A stretch of DNA of 64,000 nucleotides from Datura wrightii (GCA_035772735.1 JASDFA010000006.1:29491501-29555500), one strand, 5' to 3'; counted from the stretch's first letter, positions 12,274-24,472 are shown. Made by a program: numbers and translations. Notes: a model not told the origin generated them from the letters alone.

Positions 12274-12880
12274 ATTTCATGTCCTCAAATTTGCAGCACC
12301 ATAATCTACTGAGGTGAAGAGCACATTATTTCTCTTACCACATATTTGAGAAATACTTAGCAGATTGTGCTTCAGTCCTCTCACATAATACACATTTTCA
12401 ATAGCATGAGATAGAGATTTTCCTACCTTCACCCTTATTTTCATTTCCAAAGGTCATGTTTCCACCTTTGAATTTTAAGAGTAACAAAAAGTTCTTGATC
12501 ATACCTCTCATATGCCTGGAGCATGCGTTGTCCATGTATCAGATTGAGTTCTTCACTCTCACCTTCACCTGAAATAAAAGTCAGAAATTAGAGTTGGGCA
12601 CCCGATTAGCTTGGGCCCCTTTTTCTGAGTGAAAGGAAGAATCGGATTTTTACGAGTCCAGAAGGGGAATGGGTATGTTTATTGTTTTTGAAAGTTAAGT
12701 GGGATGAACCAGGTATCTTATTAGCATACACATTCTTCAAGTTTGCATGATTTCTTATTTTGCATTGATCCTTTAGTGACTTGTCAAAGCACAGTAGGTA
12801 CACAGTTTGAAGTCTGTCCTAGAAGTATATTGACTAATAGGAGACACTTTCTTATATCCTAGACCTTGTTTGTGATTGGT

Positions 12881-13440
12881 GTTAGGGCTGTGCAAATTAA
12901 TGATCAAACCAACAACCCAAACTGATAATTAAGATATTGATTAATGATTTAGACTATTTGTTTAACTATTTGATTATCATTTTACTATTCTAAATTATTG
13001 GGTTATTGGTTCGGTTATCGGTTTGACCACTTTTTTTAATGGGTGAAATGATAACCTGGTAAAAATTTATTAAATTATAATTCTAGTCTTCAATATATAA
13101 AGTATCCTAGCAAGAAGATGAATCGGGGTGTTGATGAAAAGTGAAGGAGATATTATTCAAATCTAAATTACAGTTGATTGCTTAGTTGCGCTAGTTCTAT
13201 ATGCTCTTTCTATTTTCACCCACTTTTTTCTAGATAAACATACTTATGACATATAAAAAATTTTTGTGTGAGATCTTAATGATTAACTGAATCACGAACC
13301 AATAATGATCAATAATTGATTAACCAATAACCGATATCTTAATAATTATTTAATGGTTTAGCATGTTTACATATTGATAACTGATAAGTAAAATCGATAA
13401 CTTTCAAATTTGAATCAAACCGACTGATACGCAACTCTAA
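12881..13440. mobile_element. MITE-like insertion in the copia remnant
   Basis: A 560-bp AT-rich segment interrupts the copia sequence. Its ends are imperfect inverted repeats: it starts GTTAGGGCTGTGCAA, and the reverse complement of its end starts TTAGAGTTGCGTA. TTGGT flanks it on both sides (12,876-12,880 and 13,441-13,445). The inside is rich in AATAAC/GTTATT words in opposite orientation in the two halves, as in a fold-back non-autonomous DNA transposon. The end sequence is hAT-like, but a five-base duplication is shorter than the usual eight, so the superfamily is open. Confidence 0.55.
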
Positions 13441-14279
13441 TTGGTATGACTTCCGTACATCAAACCAAGAATTTCAGAGGACTTGATCCACTTGAAAGTT
13501 CGTTCAAGATCTAGTTTGATTTTATCAAGGTTTTTCTTAAGAGCTTAATTTTCTTCTAAGGAATGATGAAGATCAAGTTTCAATTTCTTAACAACTTCTT
13601 CAAGATCAGAATACTCCTTGTGGGAACCCTCTAGTATACAAGTTCTCTTATCTTTCTTTAATTTTTGTAGTACTTACTATCAGTTTTTTAAGTTCTTCAT
13701 CAAGATTTTTATTGTCAAATTTCAAGAAAGCATAGACATTCATAAGTTGCTCCTTTTCAGGGGTCAGGGAGTGATATCTGCCAATGAGACAATAAAGAGA
13801 GAGGATAATATCTTTTGAGTATGAGTTAATGTTTTATTTTAGATCAAGGAAGCATACCTCTGATCGTTCTTCTTTGCCATCTGAATTTGAGTTTTTTATT
13901 AGTGTCAGTATATCTTCATCATCATATTCCTCCATGGCTAACAAATATTGTCCTTGAGCATCTCCTTTCTATTCGGATTCATTAATGGAAGAAATTCCCA
14001 TAACTGTCAGGACTCTTTTCACGACATTATCTATTTCTCAAATGGATCCTGTTGGGCACATAGGATTGATCCTTCTATACTTTCTCTTGCTTTGCCAACT
14101 TATCTTTGTTTGTATACCAATTTCCATTGAGGGAATCCCTTGATTAAGTGATATGGGTTTCCATATTTATGAAACACTTGATCATGATTGCCTTTGTCAG
14201 TGGTTTTGCACGAACCCTTCCTCTAAGAATTGAATTCTTTTTTGACCATACGCTGAACCTTCGAGATAGAAGTGATAGG

Positions 14280-14900
14280 TTTTATTCTTTCACTATGGTG
14301 ATCTTTAGGATCAGGTTCTTTTCTTTTCTAGTTTCAGAAATCTCTCGCTTCTGAAATTTTTTGAGCTCATAGGTCTTGAGATTTCCTATTAGATCATCCA
14401 TATATAGAGTGTCCAGGTTACAAGCTTTGGAGATTGCTTCCACTTTGCTTTTCCAAATTTCTGGCAACATATTAAATAATTTTCTAACTGCCTTGCTTGT
14501 GGGGATAGTTTTACATAAAGAGTCAATTTCATTAAAGATTGAGGTGAACCTCGTATGCATTTCTTGAATAAACTCTTCATTTTTCATCCTAAACAACTCA
14601 TACTATTTATTTAACATATCTATTTTAGATTTTTGACCTTATTTGTTTCCTCATGGGAAGTTAGCAAAGCATACTAGATTTTCTTGGCACTGGTACAGAA
14701 CTCTTGTTATACTCATGGGATCCAATCTTACAAATAACGATTTTCTTGGCTTTTGCGTTTATTTCAACCGCTAGTTTTTCTTCTTTATCATAGTTCAGTC
14801 TTCCCTTGGGAACTTGAGTTTTCTCATCTTATTCGAGCCTCATGGGTATTGTAGGTCCATCGAGTATGACGTTCTATAAGTTATGATCCTCAACAATAAG
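14280..14900 (-). pseudogene. copia gag, broken
   Basis: Bases 14,596-14,282 encode a gag core of the UBN2/retrotran_gag type: EEFIQEMHTRFTSIFNEI, then KLFNMLPEIWKSKV and MDDLIGNLKTYELKK. This protein would form the virus-like particle shell. The zinc knuckle expected further on is not recognisable, and the upstream part (14,600-14,900) has stops. The phrase order resembles SIRE/Maximus-type copia gags, but lineage is uncertain. Confidence 0.75.
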
Positions 14901-15300
14901 GTGGACTTCATGTTCTTCCACCACTCATGGTAATGTCTATTAAAGAGACGTCTGGTAGTTGATTGACTTTCTTATACAGTAGATGATGCAACCATTTGGG
15001 GATCTTTTCCAGGTGTTAGCCTTATGATGAATCACCTGCACAGATACTAATTGGAATACTTTACCACCTGCTCAGTTCTATTGTCATTCTAATAAACTAA
15101 ATCGGGTTCGGCCTTTTAACAGAAAACTGTAAGAATAGGAATAGGAATAACAACGTAGTGTGAAAAACCTCCCTGATCAAGGAACTAAAGATTTTCAATC
15201 AACTTCACTAAACTTCAAGAGCAGTTTTATATTACAACTCGATAATCAAAGTGACTAACTCTAGTACCTCACCAACATCAGATTCCCTCTTTTACTTTTA

Positions 15301-15523
15301 AGAAGAAACAAGTAACAAGATGTGTATAGATTTATTTTCTTATTACATGCTACCAAAGTATAATTGAATTTTTTATTTCATGAATATATAAAATATATAC
15401 AAATGATAATATGCTTCCTTACATTCTTCAAACATTTTTAGCAATGAAAAATCACTTCAAATTAAACACTCATTTTGATACCACATTTGCCAAATACCAT
15501 TTATTGAAGAAGGAGGAGGAGAA

Positions 15524-15563
<40 letters not shown>

Positions 15564-16048
15564 TTCTGGAGCAAGAAGAAAGGGAATAAAGCCAAAGAAA
15601 GCATTAAAAATATAATTTATATAGATTTATATAAATTTATATGCAATAATAGGGATTCTAAAGGTAAGTATTGCCAGAGGTGATCAACAATCACATAGTA
15701 ACTATATTGTGTATCATTACCATTCATACATGCAGACATTTTGACACTGCTTTCTTTTTCTGACACATTACTTTCTTTCCACAACATCTCAGACCAAAAT
15801 AAAAGATAAAATTCCCCGAGGTATTGACAATGAAGGAAATAACCTCAATAATTTACTATCAGTAAATTCAGTTTTTAATTCCAGCATCAACATCACAACA
15901 CAACTCAGCAAAAATGCGTGGAATTTCAGATTCCATAAATAAAGACTGGTGCTTATGACAGTGAACAAGTTTGAGAGGCTGAAATTTCATATACTACCAT
16001 TTCTCATTAGGGAGCTCCTTGAGTTTGTCAACTAACAAGACACCAATA
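15301..16048. other. Intergenic AT-rich stretch with TA repeat
   Basis: No gene is recognisable. It holds a (TA)n microsatellite at 15,526-15,560 next to an AGG-rich run. The short ORF across the repeat (15,411-15,683, +) is low complexity and not believed. Confidence 0.6.
15526..15560. repeat. (TA)n microsatellite
   Basis: About 17 uninterrupted TA units. Confidence 0.95.
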
Positions 16049-16250
16049 CTAATTACATATAAATGCCATCGCAGAACCAAGAACATCATAGGTGAATTTG
16101 GTGTCATCTTTGCTGGCTAAAATAGAAATTCTTACCATATAAAGGTCTGAAATTTTGATTCCAAACTCCGCATACAACAAGTTTGGCTTAACATCAACGT
16201 GAACAATCGGAAGAGCATAATTACAGGGAAAACAAGAGAGCCTCTCATTT
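16049..16250 (-). pseudogene. Protein kinase catalytic-loop relic (receptor-kinase-like)
   Basis: On minus the peptide contains LPIVHVDVKPNLLYAEFG followed by IKISDL. This resembles the plant receptor-like kinase catalytic loop and the DFG region (consensus PIVHRDVKxxNILL...KISDFG). The HRD arginine is V and the DFG motif is degraded (DLY). Nothing kinase-like is seen on either side within the window. It is a short scrap, probably of a receptor-like kinase gene. The similarity is limited to about 35 residues, so chance resemblance cannot be ruled out. Confidence 0.5.
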
Positions 16251-16489
16251 GTATCTAAAATTAACTCCAACCTTAACGCCTAATCCACCAATTTACCTAT
16301 GTAACTATGTAGCATATGACCCAAACTTTCATTTGGTATGTACACATATATCAAGAGCTTGTTATTCACAGCACCACTGCTTCATAATATTCTTGCACCT
16401 GATTTTACCTAGATTTCTCAAAGGCATTGTAAATGATTTCTTCTTTAACATAGCTCTTTATTTGTTACTGTCTCACATAGCTTAGGAAA

Positions 16490-18690
16490 TCTATATGCAC
16501 TCTTCCTTTTTCTTTTGGTACTCACACTCCAGGAAGTTTAAGTAATTCAATATGTTCTTGTTCATATGGATTTTTATCTGCTTCTGTCTCATTGTTCTTG
16601 GCTTGCAGAATAGAATCAAGATTACCTGGAATGAGATATGAATTAGCTTTAGAACCATGAATACTTGGAGTGCTTCCTGGATCCCATATTTGCAGTGACA
16701 TACCATTAGAGTTTCCCCTTATTGCATTCATACTGTAGCAAGCACCTTCAATTATCTAAGATGGTCCAAACCCCAAATTCCTTATACTATCAAGCATCTG
16801 AAGTGTCTTGTCCAACATAACCTCTCCTTCTTGATTGAAAATTATGCCCTGATTTTTGAGTGGTGGAGGTTGGATATGATTTCAAGTATTTTGACCCTTA
16901 CAACCTCAGAATTGCCTCTGATCATAATGACTGGACGTGCACGATTTGCAAATGACGTTCCACTTCTTAGGCAAAATGATAACTCTTGCAATTTCCTTTT
17001 GCTAGTAAAGAAGATAAAGGACGTGTTATAAAATTTGTTCAAGTAACTCAGAGATCATGTTCACATCATCATCTGCTCTTTCTTCCATGATGGTCTTTCC
17101 AATACAAGGACTACCATTCTTCAACAGAGAAATCACAAACATAGTTATAACTGTAACAATCTCATGTGGGGAATAGCTGCTACCATCACAGTGCTGCTTA
17201 GTTTCCAGTCTAACTTCAGAAAGAGAAGATAATTTGTAAAAATGGGCAACTACTTCGTCACTTGGCATTCCATCAAACACATGCTGCACAAGTTTTGAAA
17301 TGCCCAATTCGCCACAGATAGAAAGAGTTGAAGGATACAAAGACAATTAAATCTTTTCCCTATTAGTTCCATTTTCCTTTAGTCCATCCATCTTATCATC
17401 CAAAACCAACTGTGTAGGTTTTCCATCCTTGTTGTACACAACAATGATGCTAAAAATATAAGTTTCAAAAGCACTATCCTCATGAGAAAATACCAAGTCA
17501 GTCGAAGATTTAGACTGGTCAAATTTTAGTAACATAAACTTTTCCAATACTAGTGTAACAGTAAAAAGTGGTTAGATCCTCAACATTAAAGGTGTGCAAT
17601 AATTGTTTCAGGATCAAGGATGGGTTTGACAAGAGAGTAAGGGTGGAAGTTATTTCATCAATTCTCAGATTCTTTCCCAAATCCCTTACCTTCTTCAATT
17701 ATTTTCCTCTCTACTGAAACTTGTGAAATTCCAGCAATAAGGATTTCCTGTTCATCCTCTTCAACGTGAAATAGGTGTTGTCTAACCTTCCATTAGGCTT
17801 TCAGAGCCAGGAACTAATTTATCACAAGGATCATTAGATTATCTATTGGCATTTTATCAAACATCTGGTGCATAGAGTCAGCATGCACCTCTCTCTGGTT
17901 GTGAACTTGCAAAGTTTCAATTGCTACCAATGAAGAGCAATACCCGTAGGCAGCTTTGAACTCTTGATTTGCGAATGGACAGTATCATATGTTCTTCGAC
18001 TCGCTAGTGGCTTCGGCATAGGCTGAGAAGGAGGGCACTTTTCCTCTTTCAATAGCTCAACTATTCCAATCTATTTCCCTCCGAAAAAGATTTTCAAATT
18101 CCAACTGAAGACCCAATAACAGTGGATTCTAGTTCACCCTCTGCCAGTCTCGTTTTCTCAAAAAAGTGCACTTCCTGCCTATCATCCACTTCAGATAAGT
18201 ATGTGTTGTTGCAAAATCCTCCACCTGATACATTGATAGGGTTATTATTTGCCCATTGCTCGTAATGTTTTTGACCCTATAAAGCTAGAGAAGAAGTGGT
18301 CATTCAGTAAGCAACATTAGGATCCGAATGATAGCCCAAACACCTCCATAGGCCCCATAATCGCCAGCATTGTAGTAGGTGCTTGTATTTTTTGCAAACC
18401 CAACATAAGCTCTACTACTCATAAACGAGAAAGGGGGTTCATACAGAGTACCTATATTTTTATATGTAGATTGAGAATATAATGGAAAGTTTTGCTGTCG
18501 ATATCCTCCATAGGAATCTGCAAGCCTAATATCATTGTAACTCTACAGATTTACTCCATGAGCATACCTTACATCATTAGATCTTCCTTATCCATATAGG
18601 TATTGTTGTCTTGCAAAGAAATTCATATGTTTCTTGATTTCCATATGCGCCAAAGGATCAATGCTCTCAAACCAAATGATGCCAAATAGA
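16490..18690 (-). pseudogene. Unrecognised decayed plant gene
   Basis: A row of open stretches on minus reads like one protein in several frames. From the N-terminal side: a Tyr/Asn/Gly/Ser-rich part (18,600-18,200; pieces such as SYGGYRQQNFPLYSQS and GFCNNTYLSEVDDRQEVHFF); a middle part with CSSLVAIETLQVHNQ (about 17,990-17,860); MEKFMLLKFDQ (17,547-17,347); a helical part with SKLVQHVFDGMPSDEVV, then TVITMFVISLLKNG and ISELLEQIL (17,346-17,026); SKRKLQELSFCLRSG (17,042-16,842); and a C-terminal part with MLDKTLQMLDSIRNLG and ELLKLPGV followed by a stop at about 16,525. Stops and frame changes separate them. I do not recognise the family. The mix of an ordered helical region and a polar N-terminus suggests a host gene, not a transposon. 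Confidence 0.5.
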
Positions 18691-19075
18691 ATTTGTGAAG
18701 AAGGTAGGGCTAAAAGATGATTTTCATTGATAAACTCTAAAATGATTATATCAACAAACTATATACTAAGAAACCCAGCAAGATAATGGGTCTAAAAGGA
18801 ACTATTACAATAAGAATAGGAGTAAAGTGCATAATTAAAGAACTATACTTAAGGGATCTGAGTGTAATATAACAAAACGTATGTCCTCCTTACAAAGATC
18901 AGGTTATAAACAGTTATGCACTGCACCAGCTGCACCCGGTACAACCACCCCAAGCATTAGCTTATCTCCCATAAGATAGCTCCAAAATTAAGATTGCATC
19001 ACTTTGTTTCCCCTTTTATTGCTAAACATTAGATGTTTTTATTTATTTATATAGATTATTATTTAGATCATTTTC
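18691..19075. other. Unassigned stretch before the RPL18A relic
   Basis: AT-rich, with no recognisable gene. It may contain the lost first exon or intron of the RPL18A relic, but I cannot see it. Confidence 0.4.
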
Positions 19076-19311
19076 TGGTTGCTCTACCATCGGAGAACAA
19101 TGAGCACCCGAAGATCTACCTCATGAAGCTTTGGGCAACCAACAAGGTCTGTTCCAAGTTCATGTTCTGATATGTTCGCCTCCTCAGTTTTTGTGTGTGT
19201 GTGTATTTATACTGAATATGGTTTAGATAAATTTTGATGAAAACAAGGTACTTCTTGAGGAAGCTTAAGAAGGTGAAGAAGAGTAATAGTTAGATGCTAG
19301 CTATCAATGAG
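19076..19311 (+). pseudogene. RPL18A: Ribosomal protein eL20/RPL18A, central exons, broken
   Basis: Bases 19,081-19,169 encode ALPSENNEHPKIYLMKLW, then ATNKVCSKFMF. Bases 19,248-19,311 encode YFLRKLKKVKKSNS, a stop, then MLAINE. This matches the conserved plant RPL18A block (HPKIYRMKLWATNEV...FWYFLRKLKKVKK), a large-subunit ribosomal protein. The 78-bp intron between them has a proper AG acceptor. Its donor reads TG/ATATGT where TG/GTATGT is expected, and the Trp codon spans that junction. A TAG at 19,291-19,293 replaces a conserved Gln. After 19,311 the frame stops at a likely donor (GAG/GTTTGG). The first exon is not recognisable. The 3' coding part of the same family lies at 62,717-62,986 on the same strand. 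Confidence 0.85.
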
Positions 19312-19942
19312 GTTTGGTGTTAGGATTTTTGCCACATTTTAGTCTTGCTTTTGAGATTATTGGACAAGTGGGATATATCAAATGATTTATGCATTTTGGT
19401 CTTTTTATAGGTATCCGAGTTATTAATTTCGTGTCTTGTGTTCTATTTGTTCTTGAGCTGATAATCTGCTTCAGTTATGTGATTATTCTATCCGTTGATC
19501 ATCTGTACTCATAGTTATGGTAGGAAAGTTAATTACTAGTTTAGTTAGGATTTCTATCTAATTTTTGTCCAAGGGAGTATAGACCATTGACCTATACATT
19601 AATGTGTATGTAAGACATTTTGCTTATGACCTTTTGAGGCAAGTCTCTTCGTATTACGTAAGAATGATTTTCCTCTATCTCCTCTGAAAGGTGTATTGAG
19701 GAAAGTGGTCCCCTATTTCCAGTAAAAGGCATATTGAGGAAAGAGGTCAAATATATAATTATGATTATTGTTATTGATTCGCTGATCTATTGAAAATAAA
19801 TTTAAATGAATAGACACTATTCCTTTCATTCGAAAAAGGATGACATTATTTTACTGTAGGGAGGGAGTCAACCAATATTTTCTATATTATGATTCTTCAA
19901 ATATCTTTTACTTCCTCTATTCCTAGGGATCTATACAGATTT
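19312..19942. other. Probable RPL18A intron remnant and flank
   Basis: No coding sequence is seen. It contains a short imperfect direct repeat (GTATTGAGGAAAGTGGTC / ATATTGAGGAAAGAGGTC, about 19,692-19,748). By position it may be intron sequence downstream of the RPL18A exons. Confidence 0.45.
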
Positions 19943-20566
19943 AGTAAATAGTACAAAATAGAATAAAAGTAGGCAAGCGAAATTTAAACTAGTAAACAAA
20001 GCTGAGGAAAGCCAATCTTAGTGTCTCCGATGAGGATGTGAGTGAACCCAGAACTATGATACTTGGCTCTAGAACAAACACCCAAAATAACTAAAGCTGA
20101 ACAAAACAGAGAAAAATACTTGGAGCCTAAGAGAACAATGTATTACCAATGTTAGTGCTTGAGAAAGAATAGAGTTTGGATACCCCTTCAGGGGGGGGGG
20201 GCGACTATTTATAGGTTATATAATTTTAGGCCTAAGACAATGGGGGAACGCCATGGAAATCCTAAAGTGTTATACCCTATGTCCTTATGCCATGCATCCT
20301 AACTGTTTAGGAGGTGCCAACTAACATTTCTTCCCTACACCGATCCATACGATCTCGTCACATTATGTTTGTCCCCCATTTATCCTTTACGCCACGTCAT
20401 TGGGGTGATGCTTCAATGATCCTCATTTGGCACAAAGTCATATCCTCCCCGTTACAATCTCGTGGAAGGCTGCTTGCTCGAGGTCATCCGGCTATCAATG
20501 TCTCGATGTCCTTACTTGGGGCCCACTGATGATTCCACATGTATTCACTTTTATTTTTTTCTCATA
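19943..20566 (-). repeat. 3' LTR of the Tat-lineage element
   Basis: It aligns along its whole length with 60,015-60,633, sharing for example GTGTCTCCGATGA, CTAGAACAAACACYCAAAATAA-like text, TTTAGGAGGTGCCAAC and GGCCCACTGATGAT. It holds an 11-base G run at 20,191-20,201 that is absent from the other copy. Identity is visibly lower than between the Tekay LTRs, so the insertion is older. Confidence 0.8.
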
Positions 20567-20749
20567 TAAATAGTCCGTCCATCTCCTCGGTGCAATGCTA
20601 AGTCATTTTTGAAAGATGAAAAAATGAAAAAACTATCAATGAACCATCGTGCTTCCCTCCTCTTTAATAAAAGAATGAACCATCTCTTTCTCGTGCGCTC
20701 CCACTTTGACACACATTTGACCCTAAGGTGGCTCGACGCTCGATGTTAC

Positions 20750-23290
20750 AGTGGTTGTTCTGTCCCTTATATCCATAAACTCTTTATTTATATCGCCCCT
20801 TCAACTATTTTTAGATATCTGCTTTTCTTATTTACTTGTCAATTTTTGGGCCTCCATTTTCCCAAATCTTTTCTATAGACCTTTAATTTTGGTTAGCTCT
20901 TTCTTTAGTTCCACCTTTGTCACTCTGATTATTATCAAGGCAACGAAGCAGGGCGAAGAGGAGGAAACTCTCTTTGAACCATCTGTTGATGAGATCCTTC
21001 GCAGCACGTATTCTTTTGATGATGACTTCAAGCTCTTTTCCCTTAGCGGTACTTGGGCGAAGAGAAGACCAGAGGCTGAGTTGGGCTCCATAGTGAAGGA
21101 TAAAAACTTACACCGAGTTTGAGCAGACTGTGGGTGGTCTCCGAACAATTATCAGGTGAAAGCCCCCAGAGCCTTTGACAGCATTACCACGTCGATACCA
21201 GGCTATTCCCTCATCAATATTTACCCTTTCACAATGGGTCGTAGCAACCCTATCGAACATGTGATTTCCTTATTATCCGACTCCTTCAGGTTGAAGTTAG
21301 ACCAACTTGGCCTAGGGGTTTTAAGGGTCGTCGCTTGTCTTTGAGCATTGTCTTAGAGATTGGAGAAGAGTACTCTTTGACACATTTGTTGTTGTTGTAC
21401 TATCCCCATTTTTTCTGAGGGGCGATAATGCAGTTATGTCGTAGCGGGAAGAAATCCCTACTTGGTAACTTAGATGATTTCATGCTCGGGGCTAGACTAA
21501 TTATTTCATTTTTGTGGCACCCATTGACCCCGTCGAGAATATCTCGAGTCCTGGAACTTCCGACTTAAGCATTCGAGATGTCTTTCTTTTTTCTTCCATG
21601 CATTTTTGTATGTATCTAAACCCTTAAATTTTTTGGATGCTTTTTTGCACCCTGTTGGTGTCCACCTCTGGATCCCCTTCTCTGATCAGGTCAGGGAGCT
21701 CCACTCATGGGTCTTAAAAATACTAAACTCTTCCACCATTGACAACCAGTCCTGGATGCAGCTTCTCTCGGTTTAGATGGAGATCAAAAAACCAAGATAT
21801 TCCCATGATACCTTTATGCCGTTACTTCTTATTTTTATTTGTTTCTCCTTACTTTTCTCTGAACAGGCCTGACATCTGGTCCAATTTTTCTCCCGCTCTT
21901 GGGTGTTGCGGCCACCTCTACTAGTTACAAATGTCACAACCACATCCATGCTCTTGCTGAAGCAGCGACTGTTCCTAGTCTTGATGCAAAGTCCCTATCT
22001 CCAGGAGGGAGGAAGAAAGAAAAGGAAAAAACTTTATGGAGGATACAAAATAACCTTCCCTTGTCATTGTTATCTCGGAAGAGAACTTCAAAGAGCCCGA
22101 GGGTGAACCATTGGTTTAGGAGGTTCAATCATTGGGTGCATCCTGTTCAGAGGATGAGAGGTTATGCCTCAAAATGAAAAGCGTTGTACAAGACCATTCT
22201 CGAATTTGGGCACTTGTGACTCTTGGGAGGTCGAGTTCCTGGAATATTGGCGTGATGGAACGACCTATTCTTCCTTCGTCCCTCTCTCTAGTCTGGCTGA
22301 TAGTCGATCCACTGAGCTTCCCTCCCTTGTCCGCAGGGTCTCGAGCCTTGTTACACATTGAATCCAAAGCCAGAACCATCTATGTTCCGAGACTCAATGC
22401 GATACCAAACAAAATTCTGAGGATACTTGATGAGGTTAGCTTTACACTGAGACTGATAAGAATTACCAATTACTTGGACCCATAATCTCTCCAATGGACC
22501 ATCAAAGGATGGACAACATTTCCACCGAATACCTCCTGAACAACTCTGTACACGCCATCGCCAAGGTAACAAACCTTTATCTCTAATTTCACCTCTCCGG
22601 GTATGTCCTTCTGTTGCCATTTTTTAACCTTTTCTTTTCCACCTCAGGCCAGTGTGTTGGCCGCCAAGGGTTTGCAACAACTGTTGAAAGAGATAAAGAA
22701 TCTCTAACTAAAGTGAGACAAACTTGGAGAAGCACTGGCCTTTATTTGAGATCAATCCTTTTCTGTCGAGGCGTTGGCCCATATGTCCTTCGAACTCGAG
22801 ATGCTGAAAAATGAGTGGGAGGTAGTATCGAATGAAAGGGATAAGCATCGTGGGGATGCCCTTCCTTAGTCCAATGAAGCAAAAATTCTACGGTGACAAA
22901 ACACCACGCAGGCCATCCTTATTGGGGATCTTATGAAAAATATACCGAGGTGGAAGATCATATCCGTTCAGCGGGATCGCACTATCTTACCAAGTGCTTT
23001 ACCTCTTTTCCCTCTACTTTTCTGCCTCAGGATAAGATAAACCAACTAAAGAGGAAATGTAACACCTTAGCAGAGAGAGCTAGACTCAAGAAGAAGCGTA
23101 GTAATCTGGCGAAGGCTCGAGATGCATAGATCTCGCACATGCAGATTCTGAGAGATGTTAGCTAGGGTTGACTAGGAAATAGAAAAGTCCCAAGCATTGG
23201 TTGACTTATCCATTCATCCAGATCGTGTCGATGATGGCCCACTTCTTATTCTGAGGAGCTCTCTATTGATGTAGTATCCAGCGATTGCTC
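20750..23290 (+). pseudogene. Antisense extra ORF of a Tat-lineage element (putative gypsy-type transposon family), broken
   Basis: On plus, opposite to gag: STYSFDDDFKLFSLSG, then RRPEAELGSIVKDKNL (20,960-21,110); CGWSPNNYQVKAPRAFD, then IPGYSLINIYPFTMG and SDSFRLKLDQLG (21,125-21,340); a middle part with many stops (21,350-22,890); and a basic, probably coiled-coil C-terminus with DKINQLKRKCNTLAERARLKKKRS (23,030-23,128; shown in part here as the run KRKCNTLAERARLKKK). The first block resembles the plant family described as putative gypsy type transposon, found as an extra ORF between pol and 3' LTR in Tat elements. Its biochemical role is unknown. Stops and indels make it non-functional. 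Confidence 0.6.
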
Positions 23291-24096
23291 TGGTGATGAT
23301 TCTAACGGGTGAGTCCTTGTCCTTCGGTGGTCAAGGTATTTCATGTAATCTTTAGCAGCTTAATTTTGTGACTTTTTCTTTCTGTGATCTCGTCCTCAGG
23401 ACCCAAATATGTTCTACTGTACTTGGACTATAAAGGTTGACTTTTAACTAGGGAATTGAACCTTGAATGGCATCTTTGGATTTTGATTAATAACTTAGGC
23501 AGGAAAAAACTCAAAAGGTCTTTTCCTTGAGACCGGGCTATTAGTTTTGGGGAAATATTTAGCCTCCCTAGATGTTTTGTCTTTCGAAGTGACCGCCATG
23601 TCATACCTTTAAGGCACTAATCGCGTCGTTCTCGTGTCGAGCATTTGTTGCTTGCCCAGCAGAACTTGGCCTATGATATCCTGCTCTCCCTGCTATTATT
23701 TCTTACTTTTTCCCAGAAAACTATCTTCTTTCTAGTATAGTTCATCATGCAGAGAGGGAGATCACCCAAGAACCATTTCTTCTCTTATTTTCTAATTCCA
23801 CTTGAGTTCGCGTACTCTTTCTATAATTTTTGCCTTATCCTTGTCTTTGATCCCGGCTCTATAGCTCAAAGGTTGTTCGGGGCTTTGAAAAGGGTAAGGT
23901 AAAAATCATAAATGAGCCTAAGGGCGAGAGTGGCAGAGAATTCACCCAACTACTTCTCTTGCTAATAGTCTGGACTCGAGCTTAGTCTCACTGGCACCAT
24001 GTTCTCTTTTAGGGTGCTGGGTATCTAGGATTGGGATCAGTTTTTGTATTGCACTCCTTTGACCTATCAAGGCTTCCCCTGCATGTTGCATTGATG
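23291..24096. other. Non-coding linker of the Tat-lineage element
   Basis: I see no gene. The sequence runs on from the antisense ORF to the insertion point of the Athila-like LTR at 24,097. Confidence 0.5.
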
Positions 24097-24472
24097 TGTT
24101 GTGGGTTTACAACACTTTCGATGATTAAAACTAAGGAAATAAGCATGATCTTAGGTGTGTTTATACGAATATGATGCACTTTTGCTTTGTTTTCAGGGAA
24201 ATTAGGTGTTGGAGTTGAAATATGAAAAAGAAGTGAAAAGAATGCAGAAAAGGGCCAAGTACAAACCTCAGAACGAGCCGTACAATCATTATACGAGTCG
24301 TTCTATGAGTTAGGGAAAAGTCCAGAAGATGAGCTTAAGGAAAAGGCCAAGTTACAACTCGTGGTATGAGTCATACCATCCTTGTACAAGCCATACCAAG
24401 GCAGTCATAGAAAACTTCAGAAGAAGCTGCACTGGGCTAGTCTCCTGGTACCGGTAGCAACCACAGATCATG
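24097..24472 (+). repeat. Athila-like 5' LTR, first part
   Basis: It aligns with the start of the minus-strand LTR at 9187 (shared TTTACRACACTTT and TAGGTRTGTTTATAC). From 24,270 on it is dense in CGAGTCG/TGAGTCA-like motifs. The last five bases, TCATG (24,468-24,472), are the target duplication of the Tekay-like insertion. Confidence 0.75.

Larger units (their letters stand above)
9188..15300 (-). mobile_element. Ty1/copia element remnant, minus strand
   Basis: Reading on minus from about 15,300: an untranslated leader, gag (about 14,900-14,280), a linker, integrase (12,273-11,290), RT (about 10,860-9,900) and RNase H (to about 9,450). The order gag-integrase-RT-RNase H is diagnostic of copia. 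No intact LTR pair or target duplication could be recognised, so the outer limits are approximate. A 560-bp MITE-like insertion lies in the gag-to-integrase part (12,881-13,440). All reading frames are broken. Confidence 0.8.

Noticed and set aside
15411..15683. 90-codon ORF with a Tyr-Ile repeat
   Set aside because: It is produced by the (TA)n microsatellite.
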